Source of the DNA: Gordius sp. MW1
Taxonomy: Eukaryota > Nematomorpha > Gordioida > Gordea > Gordiidae
NCBI GenBank assembly: GCA_964036665.1
Contig: OZ038527.1
Span: 6,696,001 to 6,760,000, forward strand
Direction: 5' to 3'
Length of the DNA stretch: 64,000 nt
Every line of letters starts with the position of its first letter. The stretch's first letter is position 1. Under the pieces are notes generated by a model, which worked only from the letters and a program-made list of their open reading frames with translations, did no database searches and was not told where the DNA came from. Both the position numbers and the translations under genes were made by a program. Positions 23,620 to 34,800 of this stretch are shown piece by piece.

Positions 23620-24740
23620 CGCCCACCCCCCCCCCCGGGAGAGAAAGAGGGTAAAAAATAAGAAGAGGGGCGAATCACCCCCCCCCCCCCAAAGAGGGTA
23701 AAAAAATAAGGGGGGGGGGGTGGCAAACAACCCCCCTGCCGACCCTCTCCCCCGCATCAGAAAGAGGGTAAAAAAATAAGGGGGAGGGGCAAAAAACCCC
23801 CTCCCCCTCTCCCCCGCATCAGAAAGAGGGTATGAAATTAGGGGGGAAAAAACACCCCACCCCCCCCCCCCCGGGTGAGAAAGAGGGTAAAAAAAGGGGA
23901 GGGGGCAAAACACCCCCCCCCTCTCCCCCGCATCAAAAACAGGGTAAAAAATTAAGGGGCGGGGCAAAACACCCCCCCCCCCTCCCCGGGTGAGAAAGAG
24001 GGTAAAAAAAGGGGGGGGGGCAAAACACCCCCTCTCCCCCGCATCAGAAAGAGGGTAAAAAATTAAGGGGGGGGGGCACCCGGGTGAGAAAAAGGATAAA
24101 AAAAATGGGGGGGGGGCAAAATACCCCCTGCCCCCCCATCAGAAAGAGAGTAAAAAATTAGGGGGGGGGCAAAACACCCCCCTCTCCCCCGCATCAGAAA
24201 GAGGGTAAAAAAAAAGGGGGGAGGGCAAGGGGGGGGGGCAAAACACCCCCCTGCCCCCCCCCATCAGAAAGAGAGTAAAAAATTAGGGGGGGGGGGGCAA
24301 AACACCCCCCCCCCCTCCCCGGGTGAGAAAGAAGGTAAACCATTAAGGGGGGGGGGGCAAAACACCCCCCTGCTTCTCCCCTCTCCCCCGCATCCGAAAG
24401 AGGGTAAAAAATTAGGGGGGGGGGGGGCAAAACACCCCCCCCCCCCCCCCCCCCCCATCAGAAAGAGTGTAAAAAATTAGGGGGGGGGGCAAAACACCCC
24501 CCCTCCCCCCCCCCCCCTTGGGTGTGAAAGAGGGTAAAAAATAGGGGGGGGGCAAAACACCCCCCTGCCCCCCCCCCCCCCATTAGAAAGAGAGTAAAAA
24601 ATTAGGGGGGGGGCAAAACACCCCCCTCTCCCCCGCATCAGAAAGAGGGTAAAAAATAAGGGGGGGCAAAACATCCCCCTGCCCCCCCCCCCCCATCAGA
24701 AAGAGAGTAAAAAATTAGGGGGGGGGGGCAAAACACACCT
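23620..24740 (-). repeat. C/G-rich minisatellite array A2 (right of the hAT gene)
   Basis: About 20 units, the same repeat as A1 but in opposite orientation: G-run, caaaacaccc, C-run, gcatcagaaagagggtaaaa or gggtgagaaagagggtaaaa. A1 and A2 form a long inverted pair around 18611-23619. Confidence 0.95.
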
Positions 24741-25435
24741 AAGCACGTATAAGATGCCTTTTTAAATTATCTTCCCGTAGGTCCTAAATTGTAGATAAAA
24801 TTAATATGAGGCGAGCATTGTGGATTTAATAGCACCGCCACAGGTGCCTATTTCCTAGCTACATTTAGGCTAAACACTCTCAGCATTTTACATTATTATT
24901 ATTATTATTATTATTATGAGCACACGGTTGTTAGTTATACATGTTCACAGTAACACCTAGTATCTAATAGCACATCCGAGTCTTATTGATAAAAGAATAT
25001 ACTAAGGGCCGGCTTGTTCCAAACCCACATTTAAAGTCCTTATAAAAAAGAGACTAGCACTTATAATATGGTTATTTTATGAACACCATATACAGCATTT
25101 TTCTTTACTCTTACACTTCTTGACTCTCCTCCCGCACACTAGTGGGAGAGAGCAGGATGATCAATCATGGCTTTTGAAAGAGAACGCTCTTTTTTCTACT
25201 TAATAAGGAGAGAGAAAGAGCGTTCTTTTTCAAAGGCTATGATTGATTACCCTATTTCTCTCCTATAATGTGCAAGAAGGAGTTAAGATGTGCAAAACTA
25301 AAGAAAAACGCTGTAATTCTCTCTAACAAAACGGCGCGCCCCTCCCCGGCACGCCCGTTACAACATTATGTAAAACACTAAAAAATAGAGAAATAATATA
25401 GCTGCCATTTCCTCGTTATTAATTGCTATTATAAT
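24741..25435. other. Non-coding DNA with (ATT)n and a 230-bp imperfect palindrome
   Basis: An ATT microsatellite lies at 24892-24917. From about 25090 to 25325 the arms pair in reverse complement around a centre near 25203 (gagaacgctctttttt with aaagagcgttc; acagcatttttctttac with gtaaagaaaaa-type complement). It is probably a MITE; its ends and target duplication are not clear. Confidence 0.6.
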
Positions 25436-26020
25436 TAGAGATGCACCGATACCAAGTATCGGCATGGTATCGGCGCCGATACCTTGCCAAAAGTATCGGC
25501 TGATACTTTGCTAGTATCGGCAACTACCAAGTCGATACCTTTTTTAATATGAAACTCAAAAAATAATACTTATAGTATCTCCTACGATTAAAAAATAGAG
25601 GACTTTTCAAATTTTTTGAAAATTGTTTCATTTGATTGGCTATAAATATTTCTATGTGGAGTATAATAAACTCATTGACCATCTGTTCCGACTGCGCTTT
25701 TAAGTAAATATTATTTTATTTTAAAAATTATTATATATTAAGCCTTAGATGGATTCTTTAGATACACTATGGAGTTATTTTGTTGTGTCAGCAGATGAAA
25801 AAATTGTAATCTGTGAATTATGCAAAGCTAAAATAAGTCGTGGGGGCAAAGACAAACATTCCTTTAACACTTCAAATTTAAGGAAACATTTAAAAACTAG
25901 ACATTTAGTATAAAATTTTTTTTATTATAAGTATCGGCATGGTATCGGTATCGGCAAAAAAATCTTAAGTATCGGCTGGTATCGGTATCGGCACAAAATA
26001 GTGGTATCGGTGCACCTCTA
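25436..26020 (+). mobile_element. 585-bp hAT element that keeps only a BED-finger ORF
   Basis: The ends tagagatgcaccgatacc and ggtatcggtgcacctcta are inverted, and both subterminal regions are packed with gtatcggc or its complement. The flanks attataat at 25428-25435 and 26021-26028 are a perfect 8-bp duplication. The interior carries a 54-codon BED zinc-finger ORF and no catalytic domain. It is an internally deleted hAT element, mobile only with a transposase supplied elsewhere. Confidence 0.93.
25749..25913 (+). CDS. 54-aa BED-type zinc finger protein within the hAT element
   Basis: A short ORF from ATG 25749 to stop 25913. It begins MDSLDTLWSYF, has the first Cys pair in CELC and ends with the loop TSNLRKHLKTRH, matching the BED consensus (Cx2C, Hx4H) seen at the N terminus of hAT transposases. 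The protein ends right after the finger, so it is only the DNA-binding module of a transposase. It could bind element ends and interfere with transposition, or be a deletion by-product; its frame is open and all zinc ligands are present. Confidence 0.75.
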   Translation: MDSLDTLWSYFVVSADEKIVICELCKAKISRGGKDKHSFNTSNLRKHLKTRHLV

Positions 26021-26202
26021 ATTATAATTACTGTTTAATTATTACAAAAAGAAGTCAAATATTTTTCTTTAAATTAAAGTAAAGTCCTGACTATTATGAC
26101 CTAAAAACACTTTTAAAACTTAAATTTGAATATACCTAAATTAGACATAGAACAATTATCCAACATTAATAATAAAAAAAGCATTAATTTGTTCTAATGT
26201 CA

Positions 26203-26961
26203 TTAATTGAACATAATATCATTATAAGATTTTTTGAATTTTTCGATTTCTTTTAAGATTTTTTTGTTATCTGCTTTGAACCTAGTTATGCAATCTGATA
26301 AATGATTTCTAATATTTTGCATTTTTAAATATTCCTCATATTCCCTGCTCTCATTTTCGCATGCATTCTCTCTTGGCTTTATATTTGTAAATGACGATGA
26401 TACCGAGATATTAGTTTCCTCGTATTTTTGTTGTTCATAATGGTCTTTCATTTCTTGATAAATTTTTCCTAACCTAACAAGCTTGTGTACGTCCTGCCTA
26501 ATACTGGCGACCGTCTCAGACATCAACGCACTTCTCTGCACCGGTTCTTCAGAAGTTTGTAATCGATTTCTTTCACCTACCTCACCACTTAACCTGCTTG
26601 ATTCATTGCGTTCAGCGCTATTTACATTCGAAATTGATATAGCAGAATTGCTTAAGCTTGCCACTCCCACCTTTAATGGTTTAGAGGAATCAATCAGCGT
26701 TTTTCTGTTAATTTCTATAACTTTACTTGTATCATGTAGAGGATTGCCATGTTTCCGATAGCTAAATGTAGAACGATGACTACTATCCGAAGAATCACCG
26801 CGCGCACCTATGCATTCTTCAAATGTGGAAGTACTTAGTTGATCTAATGTGAGCTTATTATGGTCATTTCGCTTATTTTTTATGCTGCAATAATTTGGAT
26901 CTTCAATCGTGACTATATAAGAGACTTTGCTGCTCAGCGATTTTTTTCCTTTAGTTGTCAT
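26203..26961 (-). CDS. Unrecognised 252-aa coiled-coil protein, single exon
   Basis: An open frame without introns from ATG 26961 to a stop at 26203. It starts MTTKGKKSLSSK. An earlier non-ATG part of the frame is not needed. Residues about 1-135 are polar, rich in Ser, Asn and Lys, and probably disordered. From about 140 to the end heptad-like patterns (VASIRQDVHKLVRLGKIYQE, then LKMQNIRNHLSD and ILKEIEKFKKSYND) suggest coiled coil. I do not recognise a family. Codon use and length argue for a real gene or a recently dead one. It lies between the BED-only hAT element and the first visible peroxidase exon, on the opposite strand from the latter. Confidence 0.65.
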   Translation of the reverse strand: MTTKGKKSLSSKVSYIVTIEDPNYCSIKNKRNDHNKLTLDQLSTSTFEECIGARGDSSDSSHRSTFSYRKHGNPLHDTSKVIEINRKTLIDSSKPLKVGVASLSNSAISISNVNSAERNESSRLSGEVGERNRLQTSEEPVQRSALMSETVASIRQDVHKLVRLGKIYQEMKDHYEQQKYEETNISVSSSFTNIKPRENACENESREYEEYLKMQNIRNHLSDCITRFKADNKKILKEIEKFKKSYNDIMFN

Positions 26962-26985
26962 GAAACGTCTGCCAACTAATAACAA

Positions 26986-27986
26986 TTGCGATTTTATTCG
27001 TCAAATCTTGAATAACTAGTATATGCATTGTTGTATTGTAAATAGATTATTATGCAAATTTATTAACATAAAATTTGCCATTTAAGTGGCATTCCAATAC
27101 CTGTACCTATAGTAACACTTCAACATTTAATTTATGACAATTCTATTTATTTGAAAGTTAAAAGTATAATGATAACATTATAAATAATGCAAAAAAATTA
27201 ATTATAAGAAGTTTAGTTTAAAGTGTGGCAGCGTAACTTAAAAAATAACATATCTTGGTCTTTCATCGAGCAATAACAGTTTAAGGAATTCTTAGAATAC
27301 TAAAATACGCAAAGGATAGGCTGTTTAAAAAATCATATACAATAGAAAAAAGGAATTATTTTACCGAATCTTTTAGTCTGAAATTCTTAGAGGATATATG
27401 GATCTTTAAAGAACCTTCAAGAGGTTTAAGTTTCCACTGATTTCGTTTCGATTAGTTTGTATTTTAATTTATATTTAGGTTGGTTTCTAAATTTAATCGG
27501 TATCGCTTATGAACTGCTTAGAAAACTTTTTTCATATAAATTAAATGACCTAAAGCGTTTTAGAAATCTACATTATTTGTCAGAAAAACAAATAAAATGA
27601 CGAAGTCTGAAATTAATACTTTGTGGTAAACATTTATTTGGAATGATTCATTCCTTTAGGTGAATATTCTCTAAAAAATAATATTTTTATTATTCTAATT
27701 ATGAAAATATTAATAAAAAGAAAAAATTGTGGTGATTAAAAAAACACAGAAATTTAATGGTTAGTCTACTCAATCTTACGTCGCTTTTAAAAAACGGTAG
27801 GGATTTATATTATTTAACAAATATTTTTACAACTTTACAAATTTTGATTCCTAAGCTATCTGAATCTGAAACATTAGATCTTTCGTTAAATACGTATTTT
27901 TAATATGCATAAATAACGAATGTTGATATATTAACAATTTATAAATGAAGGGTAAATTATCTTTAACCGCACGGCACCGTTGTTCA
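26986..27986. other. Non-coding AT-rich DNA
   Basis: No feature recognised. The missing 5' exon(s) of the peroxidase could lie here or further upstream; no signal peptide exon was identified. Confidence 0.4.
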
Positions 27987-28155
27987 CATGGGCGTAGCCA
28001 GCATTAGAATTAGAGGGGGGGGCAATAATGATTTAGGGAGGGGCTAAATGAACACTTTTTGAAATTTTAGCCATAATTTTAATAAATTTCAATTTTTTGG
28101 ATTTAGAGGGGGGCAGCTACCCCTCCCTGCTCCCCCCCCCTTAGCTACGCCCATG
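27987..28155. mobile_element. CATGGGCG-family MITE, copy 4
   Basis: catgggcgtagccagc to gctacgcccatg, with G- and C-runs inside. The flanks gttgttca and tttgttta match at six of eight positions, so the duplication is partly decayed. Confidence 0.85.
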
Positions 28156-28811
28156 TTTGTTTATATATTTTAGACTAAAACAGATTATTTTTTTGTTCTA
28201 GTTAATTGTTTAAGCGTTTTAGACAGTAAAACCATATTGATCTTATATATTAAATCACGTCGCCCTAAGGCCGTAAAGTTTGTTTATCCTAACAAATTAA
28301 GCTTTCGTTCAGTCTTTCCATTTCGGTCTTTTACAAATTTTCAATTTTTTAAACTAAATTTTTTAGCTAGCGATATATAGCATTATGAAGTAAATTAATT
28401 CTTACATATATTAATATTGTTAAAAAGCGAAATTGGCTGCAACATATTATTTTGCCATTTATTCCTGTTCTTTTGGTGGTTACAATTAGCTCATTCTTCC
28501 AACGAAACTTCCATAAAACCCTTTAATATTTCAAGAACCTCAGGTAAAATATTGGGCCAATTATCTAAATATTTAGAATTTAATTAATGCATGTTGAATA
28601 AAATTTTATGTAATTTACAATCTTTCAATATATACAATTTATAGGAATTATTTATTTTTAACACTGTCTTCGGTTAACATTAATTAAACGTCTATACAGT
28701 TTATTTATTATAACTTTTTTTGATCCTTAAAACATTTGATTCAAAATAAGTCTAATTTTAAATTAAAAATGGACTTGTTTAATTTCAATTGAAGAGCAAA
28801 TAATAATTTAG

Positions 28812-31800
28812 TTTTGGGCGATGCACTGGGCAAGAATAATAAATTGGAAATTGATGCGGATTATCTCAAAAATATTTTTGCGCTTGAAACTGCCTACGTA
28901 GACAAATGGTTTGGCGAGATGGGCCAATCCGGTAAGGCACATAATTTTAAAAACAAATTAAGCTATCAAAATGTTAAAATTCAACAACCAATTTATTAAA
29001 ACTAAAAATATAGTACATTTTTGGTATAATAAGTACTATAAAGTTGTCGACCATTGAAAAATTTTGTTCACACGGCACTATATATAAAGCATATTCTTGA
29101 AAGTTTCCATTTTATTTGATAAATTTGTTTAACATTTTATAATCATTCAACCATAAAAACGCAAATTATTGACTTGGCATCAAGGTAAAAAGGATTAATT
29201 GTAACTTGATACTATAAATATTGCAATTTAATACAGAGGGCCCAAACAGATCTGAGAGGATGTGAATTAATACTAAAAAATAAATGTATGAAGTGGTCGG
29301 GTCAGGCTTTATAGGCTAAACCGAAGCGATTTTAGTTTTTTTGATAATGATGATAAATATTTAGCATAATTATTAAGCATAATAATAAATTTTATGTTCA
29401 ATCTACCTTCGCCCAATAATTTTTTGGTTTAAATTTGGAAATTTTATTAAAAATACAAGTAAAATAGCTAACTCCTTATACTACAATTAACATAATGAAT
29501 ATATAAATTCTAGAATAAATACCTATCAGTAGAGTTGTTAAATCGCTCGCATGAGCAATGATCACTATGGGCTTTGCTCGAGCACGCACATTGAGCTGTT
29601 TAATTTGCTAGTTAGAACAATGAGTGCTCGCTGTTCGGTGCCCCTTCGGGTTAGAAAAAGGGTAAAAAAATAGGCCCCCCCCCCGTGTGAGAAAGGGTAA
29701 AAAATAGGGGGGGGGGGGGGTGAGAAAGAGGGTAAAAAGAGGGGGGGGTGGCAAACCAACGGGACAAAAGGGGCAAAGTTCTTAATTTATTTATGATATA
29801 TAATATGAGAAAATATTGTAAGTTACTAAATTATAACAAATAGCATTTAAATCTGCTTACTCGAGTTTACTGCTCAAGCTATCTGCTAAATGCTTTAACA
29901 GATTTAGCTGCTTCGACTCGCCTCTCGAGCATTTTTACATGCTACTGTTCTGCATAGTGCACCGAACAGCGAGCACTCATTGTGCTAACTAGCATATTTT
30001 TTTTATGGTTAAAGAGTTTATTTTCACGAAACAAAGTTAAATAAATAAGCGAAAAACAATGTTTACCAAAGGAACCGGAGCACGAGGCAACGACAGGGAT
30101 AAAAATATTGGATGCCAAAAGGGCAGAATACTTTGTAGTTTTACGCCCTTCTGCTGTAGCGAGGTCGTAATTAAAATGGGAAGAGGCAAATAGGGCAATA
30201 CAAGTAAAATCCCATTTGAGGGATAGGCCATTTTGCCAAGGGACTAGAGAAGAGCCGTCAGGGCGCATCCGACCTTCAAGAGAGGGATCTGACGGCTCAA
30301 GGATTGGGGGGGGGAATTTTGCCTTTTTAAGGGCAGCTTGAATTAATAAATTAGCTTTAGTGTGCCTAACATATTTATATTTGTTTGCTAGGCAGTGTAG
30401 AGGGTGCCTAGCATATTCGTCTACAATAGTGAGACATTTTCGACAATTGGATTCTTTGCTGTAACTAATACCCAACCTTAAAGCAAAGCAATGGAATATG
30501 ATAGCTCAAAGTCTTCAAGCATTCCCAAAAGTTTGCTGGGATAGGCTTTAAGCCACTCATGACCGGAACCATCAAAAGCGAGGGACTTAAGGTTGTAATG
30601 CTGGCTATCATCGCTGCTCGATAAAAGGTAATCAAAGGAGCGCGATACTTGTCCAGCCAGTTTTTTTGTTTCGTACTTTGAGGTTGAATGGTCTCGGGTG
30701 TGACATTCAAATTCCAAAGCTCCAAGGCTTGAGTTAGCAGAGGGTCGGAATCATGTGATGTGAGATTGAAAATTAAGTTTTGGACCGACTTAAAAGAGGA
30801 AATAAAAGCAGCTAGCGATATGCTGCCGGGAGGACGTATTCCTAATCCTCCAGATTTGGTTGGGAGGGCTTGAATCCAATTATTAGTATTCAATTTTAAA
30901 TTTTAAATTTTTTCTAATAAAGTTTTTAAAAAGCCTTCGTACGACTTTAAAACGTCTGGGTGTAAAAATGCACCAGATGAGCGAAAACAATGATTAATCT
31001 TTGAAATGTTAAAATAGTTTTTGATTATGTAAAAAGAGTGATGTGCAGTAGTGTTGTTAAAATGCCAAAATGCTACTACCATAACCTATGGTAGTAGCAT
31101 ACATCTCGCCCATTACCATCATCATAACCAGCATCATGCTGCTTAATAACCCGGTTGCTATCACTGGCAACCATGGTTGCTTGGTTGTAAAAGATGTAAG
31201 TAACCGGGCATTTGGCAGATAGGATTGATATAACCGTGGTATTGAGCAGGCTCGTTTTAAACTAAACATTGTTTTTAGCAAATTCAATTTTAGCTTACTA
31301 TTAGAGTTGGTAGCTGCCATATAATGCTAATCAATATTTTTCAATCATTTATTAATACAAAAATGGTGATTAAAAAATTTAAATATATTATAAATTTGTC
31401 CCGTTATTTTGCCCCCCCCCCCCTAATTTTTTATCCTCTTTCTCACCAGGGGGGAGGGGGGGGGGTGTTTTGCCCCCCCCCCTAATTTTTTATCCTCTTT
31501 CTCACCAGGGGGGGGCAAAACCCCCCCCTAATTTTTTATCCTCTTTCTTACCAGGGGTAAGGGGGGGGGGGGGGTGTTTTGCCCCTCCCCCTATTTTTTA
31601 TCCTCTTTTTGACGAGAGGGGAGGGGGGGGGGGGGGTGTGTTGCCCCCCCTTATTTTTTATCCTCTTTCTCACCAGGGGGTGCCCCCCCCCCCCTAATTT
31701 TTTACGTTCTTTCTTACCAGGGGGGAGGGGGGGGGTGTTTTGCTCCCCCCTTATTTTTTATCCTCTTTCTCACCAGGGGGGAGGGGGGGTGTTTTGCCCC

Positions 31801-34800
31801 CCCCTAATTTTTTATCCTCTTTCTCACCAGGGGGTAGGGGGGGGGTGTTTTGCCCCCCCCCACCCCCCCCCCCCTTATTTTTTATCCTCTTTCTGACAAG
31901 AGGGCAGGGGGGGGGGGGGTCTTTTGCCCCCCCCTTATTTTTTTACCCTCTTTCTCACCAGGGGGGAGGGGGGGGGAGTGTTTTGCCCCCCCCCCTTATT
32001 TTTTTACCCTCTTTCTCACCAGGGGGGGGGGGGGGTGTTTTGCCCCCCCCCCCCTAATTTTTTACGCTCTTTCTTACCAGGGGGGAGGGGGGGGGGGGTG
32101 TTTTGCCCCCCCCCTTATTTTTTATCCTCTTTTTAACCAGAGGGGGGGGTGTTTTGCCCCCCCCCCCTTATTTTTTATCCTCTTTTTGACCAGAGGGGAG
32201 GGGGGGGGTGTTTTGCCCCCCCCCCCTTATTTTTTATCCTCTTTTTGACCAGAGGGGAGGGGGGGGGGTGTTTTGCCCCCTCCCTTATTTTTTACGCTTT
32301 TTCTCACCAGGGGGGGGGGTGTTTTGCCCCCCCCCCTTAGGAGTTTTTATAAATAATAGCAAAAAATATAACTAGTCGTAGTCTAGCTAGCCACTCTACT
32401 AGTTAGTCTCTCTCCTCTCCTCTCATTCTCAATCTCACTCATGTAATGTATCCGTATGAGATGAGATAAAGGAAGGGGGGGATGAGTTTATAAAAAACAA
32501 TAGAAAATGATTTAAGATTGCCACTTTTGAAATAAAAAAATAAAGTTTTAGCCAAAGTGGTTGAAAATATTTAAAGAGATAGACAGTTGCTTCTATATGA
32601 TAAAATTATTTGAAGTCAATTATAAATAACATTAATTGCAACCCTTGAGCCATAAGTTCCTGTAATTTTTAAAACCATTATAACAAGCATTTTGGCATTT
32701 ATTTAAATATAAATTTTAAAATCACTCCCCCCAGGTTAGAAATAGGGTAGAAAAGAAGGGGGGGTCAAAACACGCCCCCCTCCCCTGTGGTCAAAAATAG
32801 GATAAAAAATAAGGGGGGGGGGGGGAGCAGAACACCCCCCCCCCCCCCCTCCCCCCTGGTGAGAAAGAGGATAAAAAATAAGGGGGGGGGGCAAAACACC
32901 CCCATCCCCCCTGGTAAGAAACAGCGTAAATTAGGGGGGGGCCAAACACCCCCCTCCCCCCTGGTGAGAAAAAGCGTAAATTAAGGGGGGGGGCAAAACA
33001 CCCCCCCCCCCCCCTGGTGAGAAAGAGCGTAAAAAATAGTGGGCCCCTCTGGTCAAAATAAGGATAAAAAATAAGGGGGGGGGGGGCAAAACATCCCCTC
33101 CCTCCCCCTGGTGAGAAAGAGGATAAAAAATAAAGGGGGGGGCAAAACACCCCCCCCCCCTTCCCCCTGGTGAGAAAAAGCGTAAAAAATAAGGGGGGGG
33201 GCAAAACACCCCCCCCCCCCCCTCCCCCCTGGTGAGAAAAAGCGTAAAAAATAGTGGGGGGGGGCAAAACACCCCCCCTCCCCTCTGGTCAAAATAAGGA
33301 TAAAAAATTATGGGGGGGGCAAAACACCCTCCCTCCCCCCTAGTGAGAAAGAGGATAAAAAATAAGGGGGGGGGCCCTGGTAAGAAAGAACGTAAAAAAT
33401 TAGGGGGGGGGGGCAAAACACCCCCCCCCCCCTGGTGAGAAAGAGGATAAAAAATAAGGGGGGGCAAAACACCCCCCCCCCCCCTCTGGTCAAAATAAGG
33501 ATAAAAAATAAGGGGGGGGGGGCAAAAAATTTCCCCCCCCCCTGGTGAGAAAGAGGATAAAAAATAAAGGGGGGGGGGGCAAAACACCCCCCCCCCCCCT
33601 TCCCCCTGGTGAGAAAAAGCGTAAAAAATAAGGGGGGGGGCAAAACACCCCCCCCCCTCCCCCCTGGTGAGAAAAAGCGTAAAAAATAGTGGGGGGGGGC
33701 AAAACACCCCCCCTCCCCTCTGGTCAAAATAAGGATAAAAAATTAGGGGGGGGGGCAAAACACCCTCCCTCCCCCCTAGTGAGAAAGAGGATAAAAAATA
33801 AGGGGGGGGGCAAAACACCCCCCCCCCCCTGGTGAGAAAGAGGATAAAAAATAAGGGGGGGGCAACACACCCCCCCCCCCTCCCCTCTCGTCAAAAAGAG
33901 GATAAAAAATAAGGGGGGGGGGCAAAACACCCCCCCCCCTCCCCCCTGGTGAGAAAAAGCGTAAAAAATAGTGGGGGGGGGGGCAAAACACCCCCCCTCC
34001 CCTCTGGTCAAAATAAGGATAAAAAATTAGGGGGGGGGGGCAAAACACCCCCCCTCCCCCCTAGTGAGAAAGAGGATAAAAAATAAGGGGGGGGCAAAAC
34101 ACCCCCCCCCCCCCTCCCCCTTTGGTAAGAAAGAACGTAAAAAATTAGGGGGGGGGGCAAAACACCCCCCCCCCCCTGGTGAAAAAGAGGATAAAAAATA
34201 AGGGGGGGGCATGTTACCCCCCCCTCCCCTCTCGTCAAAAAGAGGATAAAAAATAAGGGGGGGGGGCAAAACACCCCCCCCCCCCCCCTCACCCCTGGTG
34301 AGAAAGAGGATAAAAAATAAGGGGGGGGGCAAAACACCCCCCCCCCTGGTGAGAAAGAGGATAAAAAATAAGGGGGGGGCAACACACCCCCCCCCCTCCC
34401 CTCTCGTCAAAAAGAGGATAAAAAATAAGGGGGGGGGGGCAAAACACCCCCCCCCCCCCTCCCCCCTGGTGAGAAAAAGCGTAAAAAATAGTGGGGGGGG
34501 GCAAAACACCCCCCCTCCCCTCTGGTCAAAATAAGGATAAAAAATTAGGGGGGGGGGCAAAACACCCCCCCTCCCCCCTAGTGAGAAAGAGGATAAAAAA
34601 TAAGGGGGGGGGGGGGCAAAACACCCCCCCCCCCCCTCCCCCTCTGGTAAGAAAGAACGTAAAAAATTAGGGGGGGGGGGCAAAACACCCCCCCCCCCCC
34701 CTGGTGAAAAAGAGGATAAAAAATAAGGGGGGGGCATGTTACCCCCCCCCTCCCCTCTCGTCAAAAAGAGGATAAAAAATAAGGGGGGGGGCAAAACACC

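Noticed and set aside
31057-31320. Conserved 85-100-aa frame in both outer arms ([10 protein letters not shown]...), also at 34998-35300
   Set aside because: The two copies are the inverted repeats of one element, so similarity is expected; the frames diverge and end differently at the outer part. Kept only as a note within the repeat.
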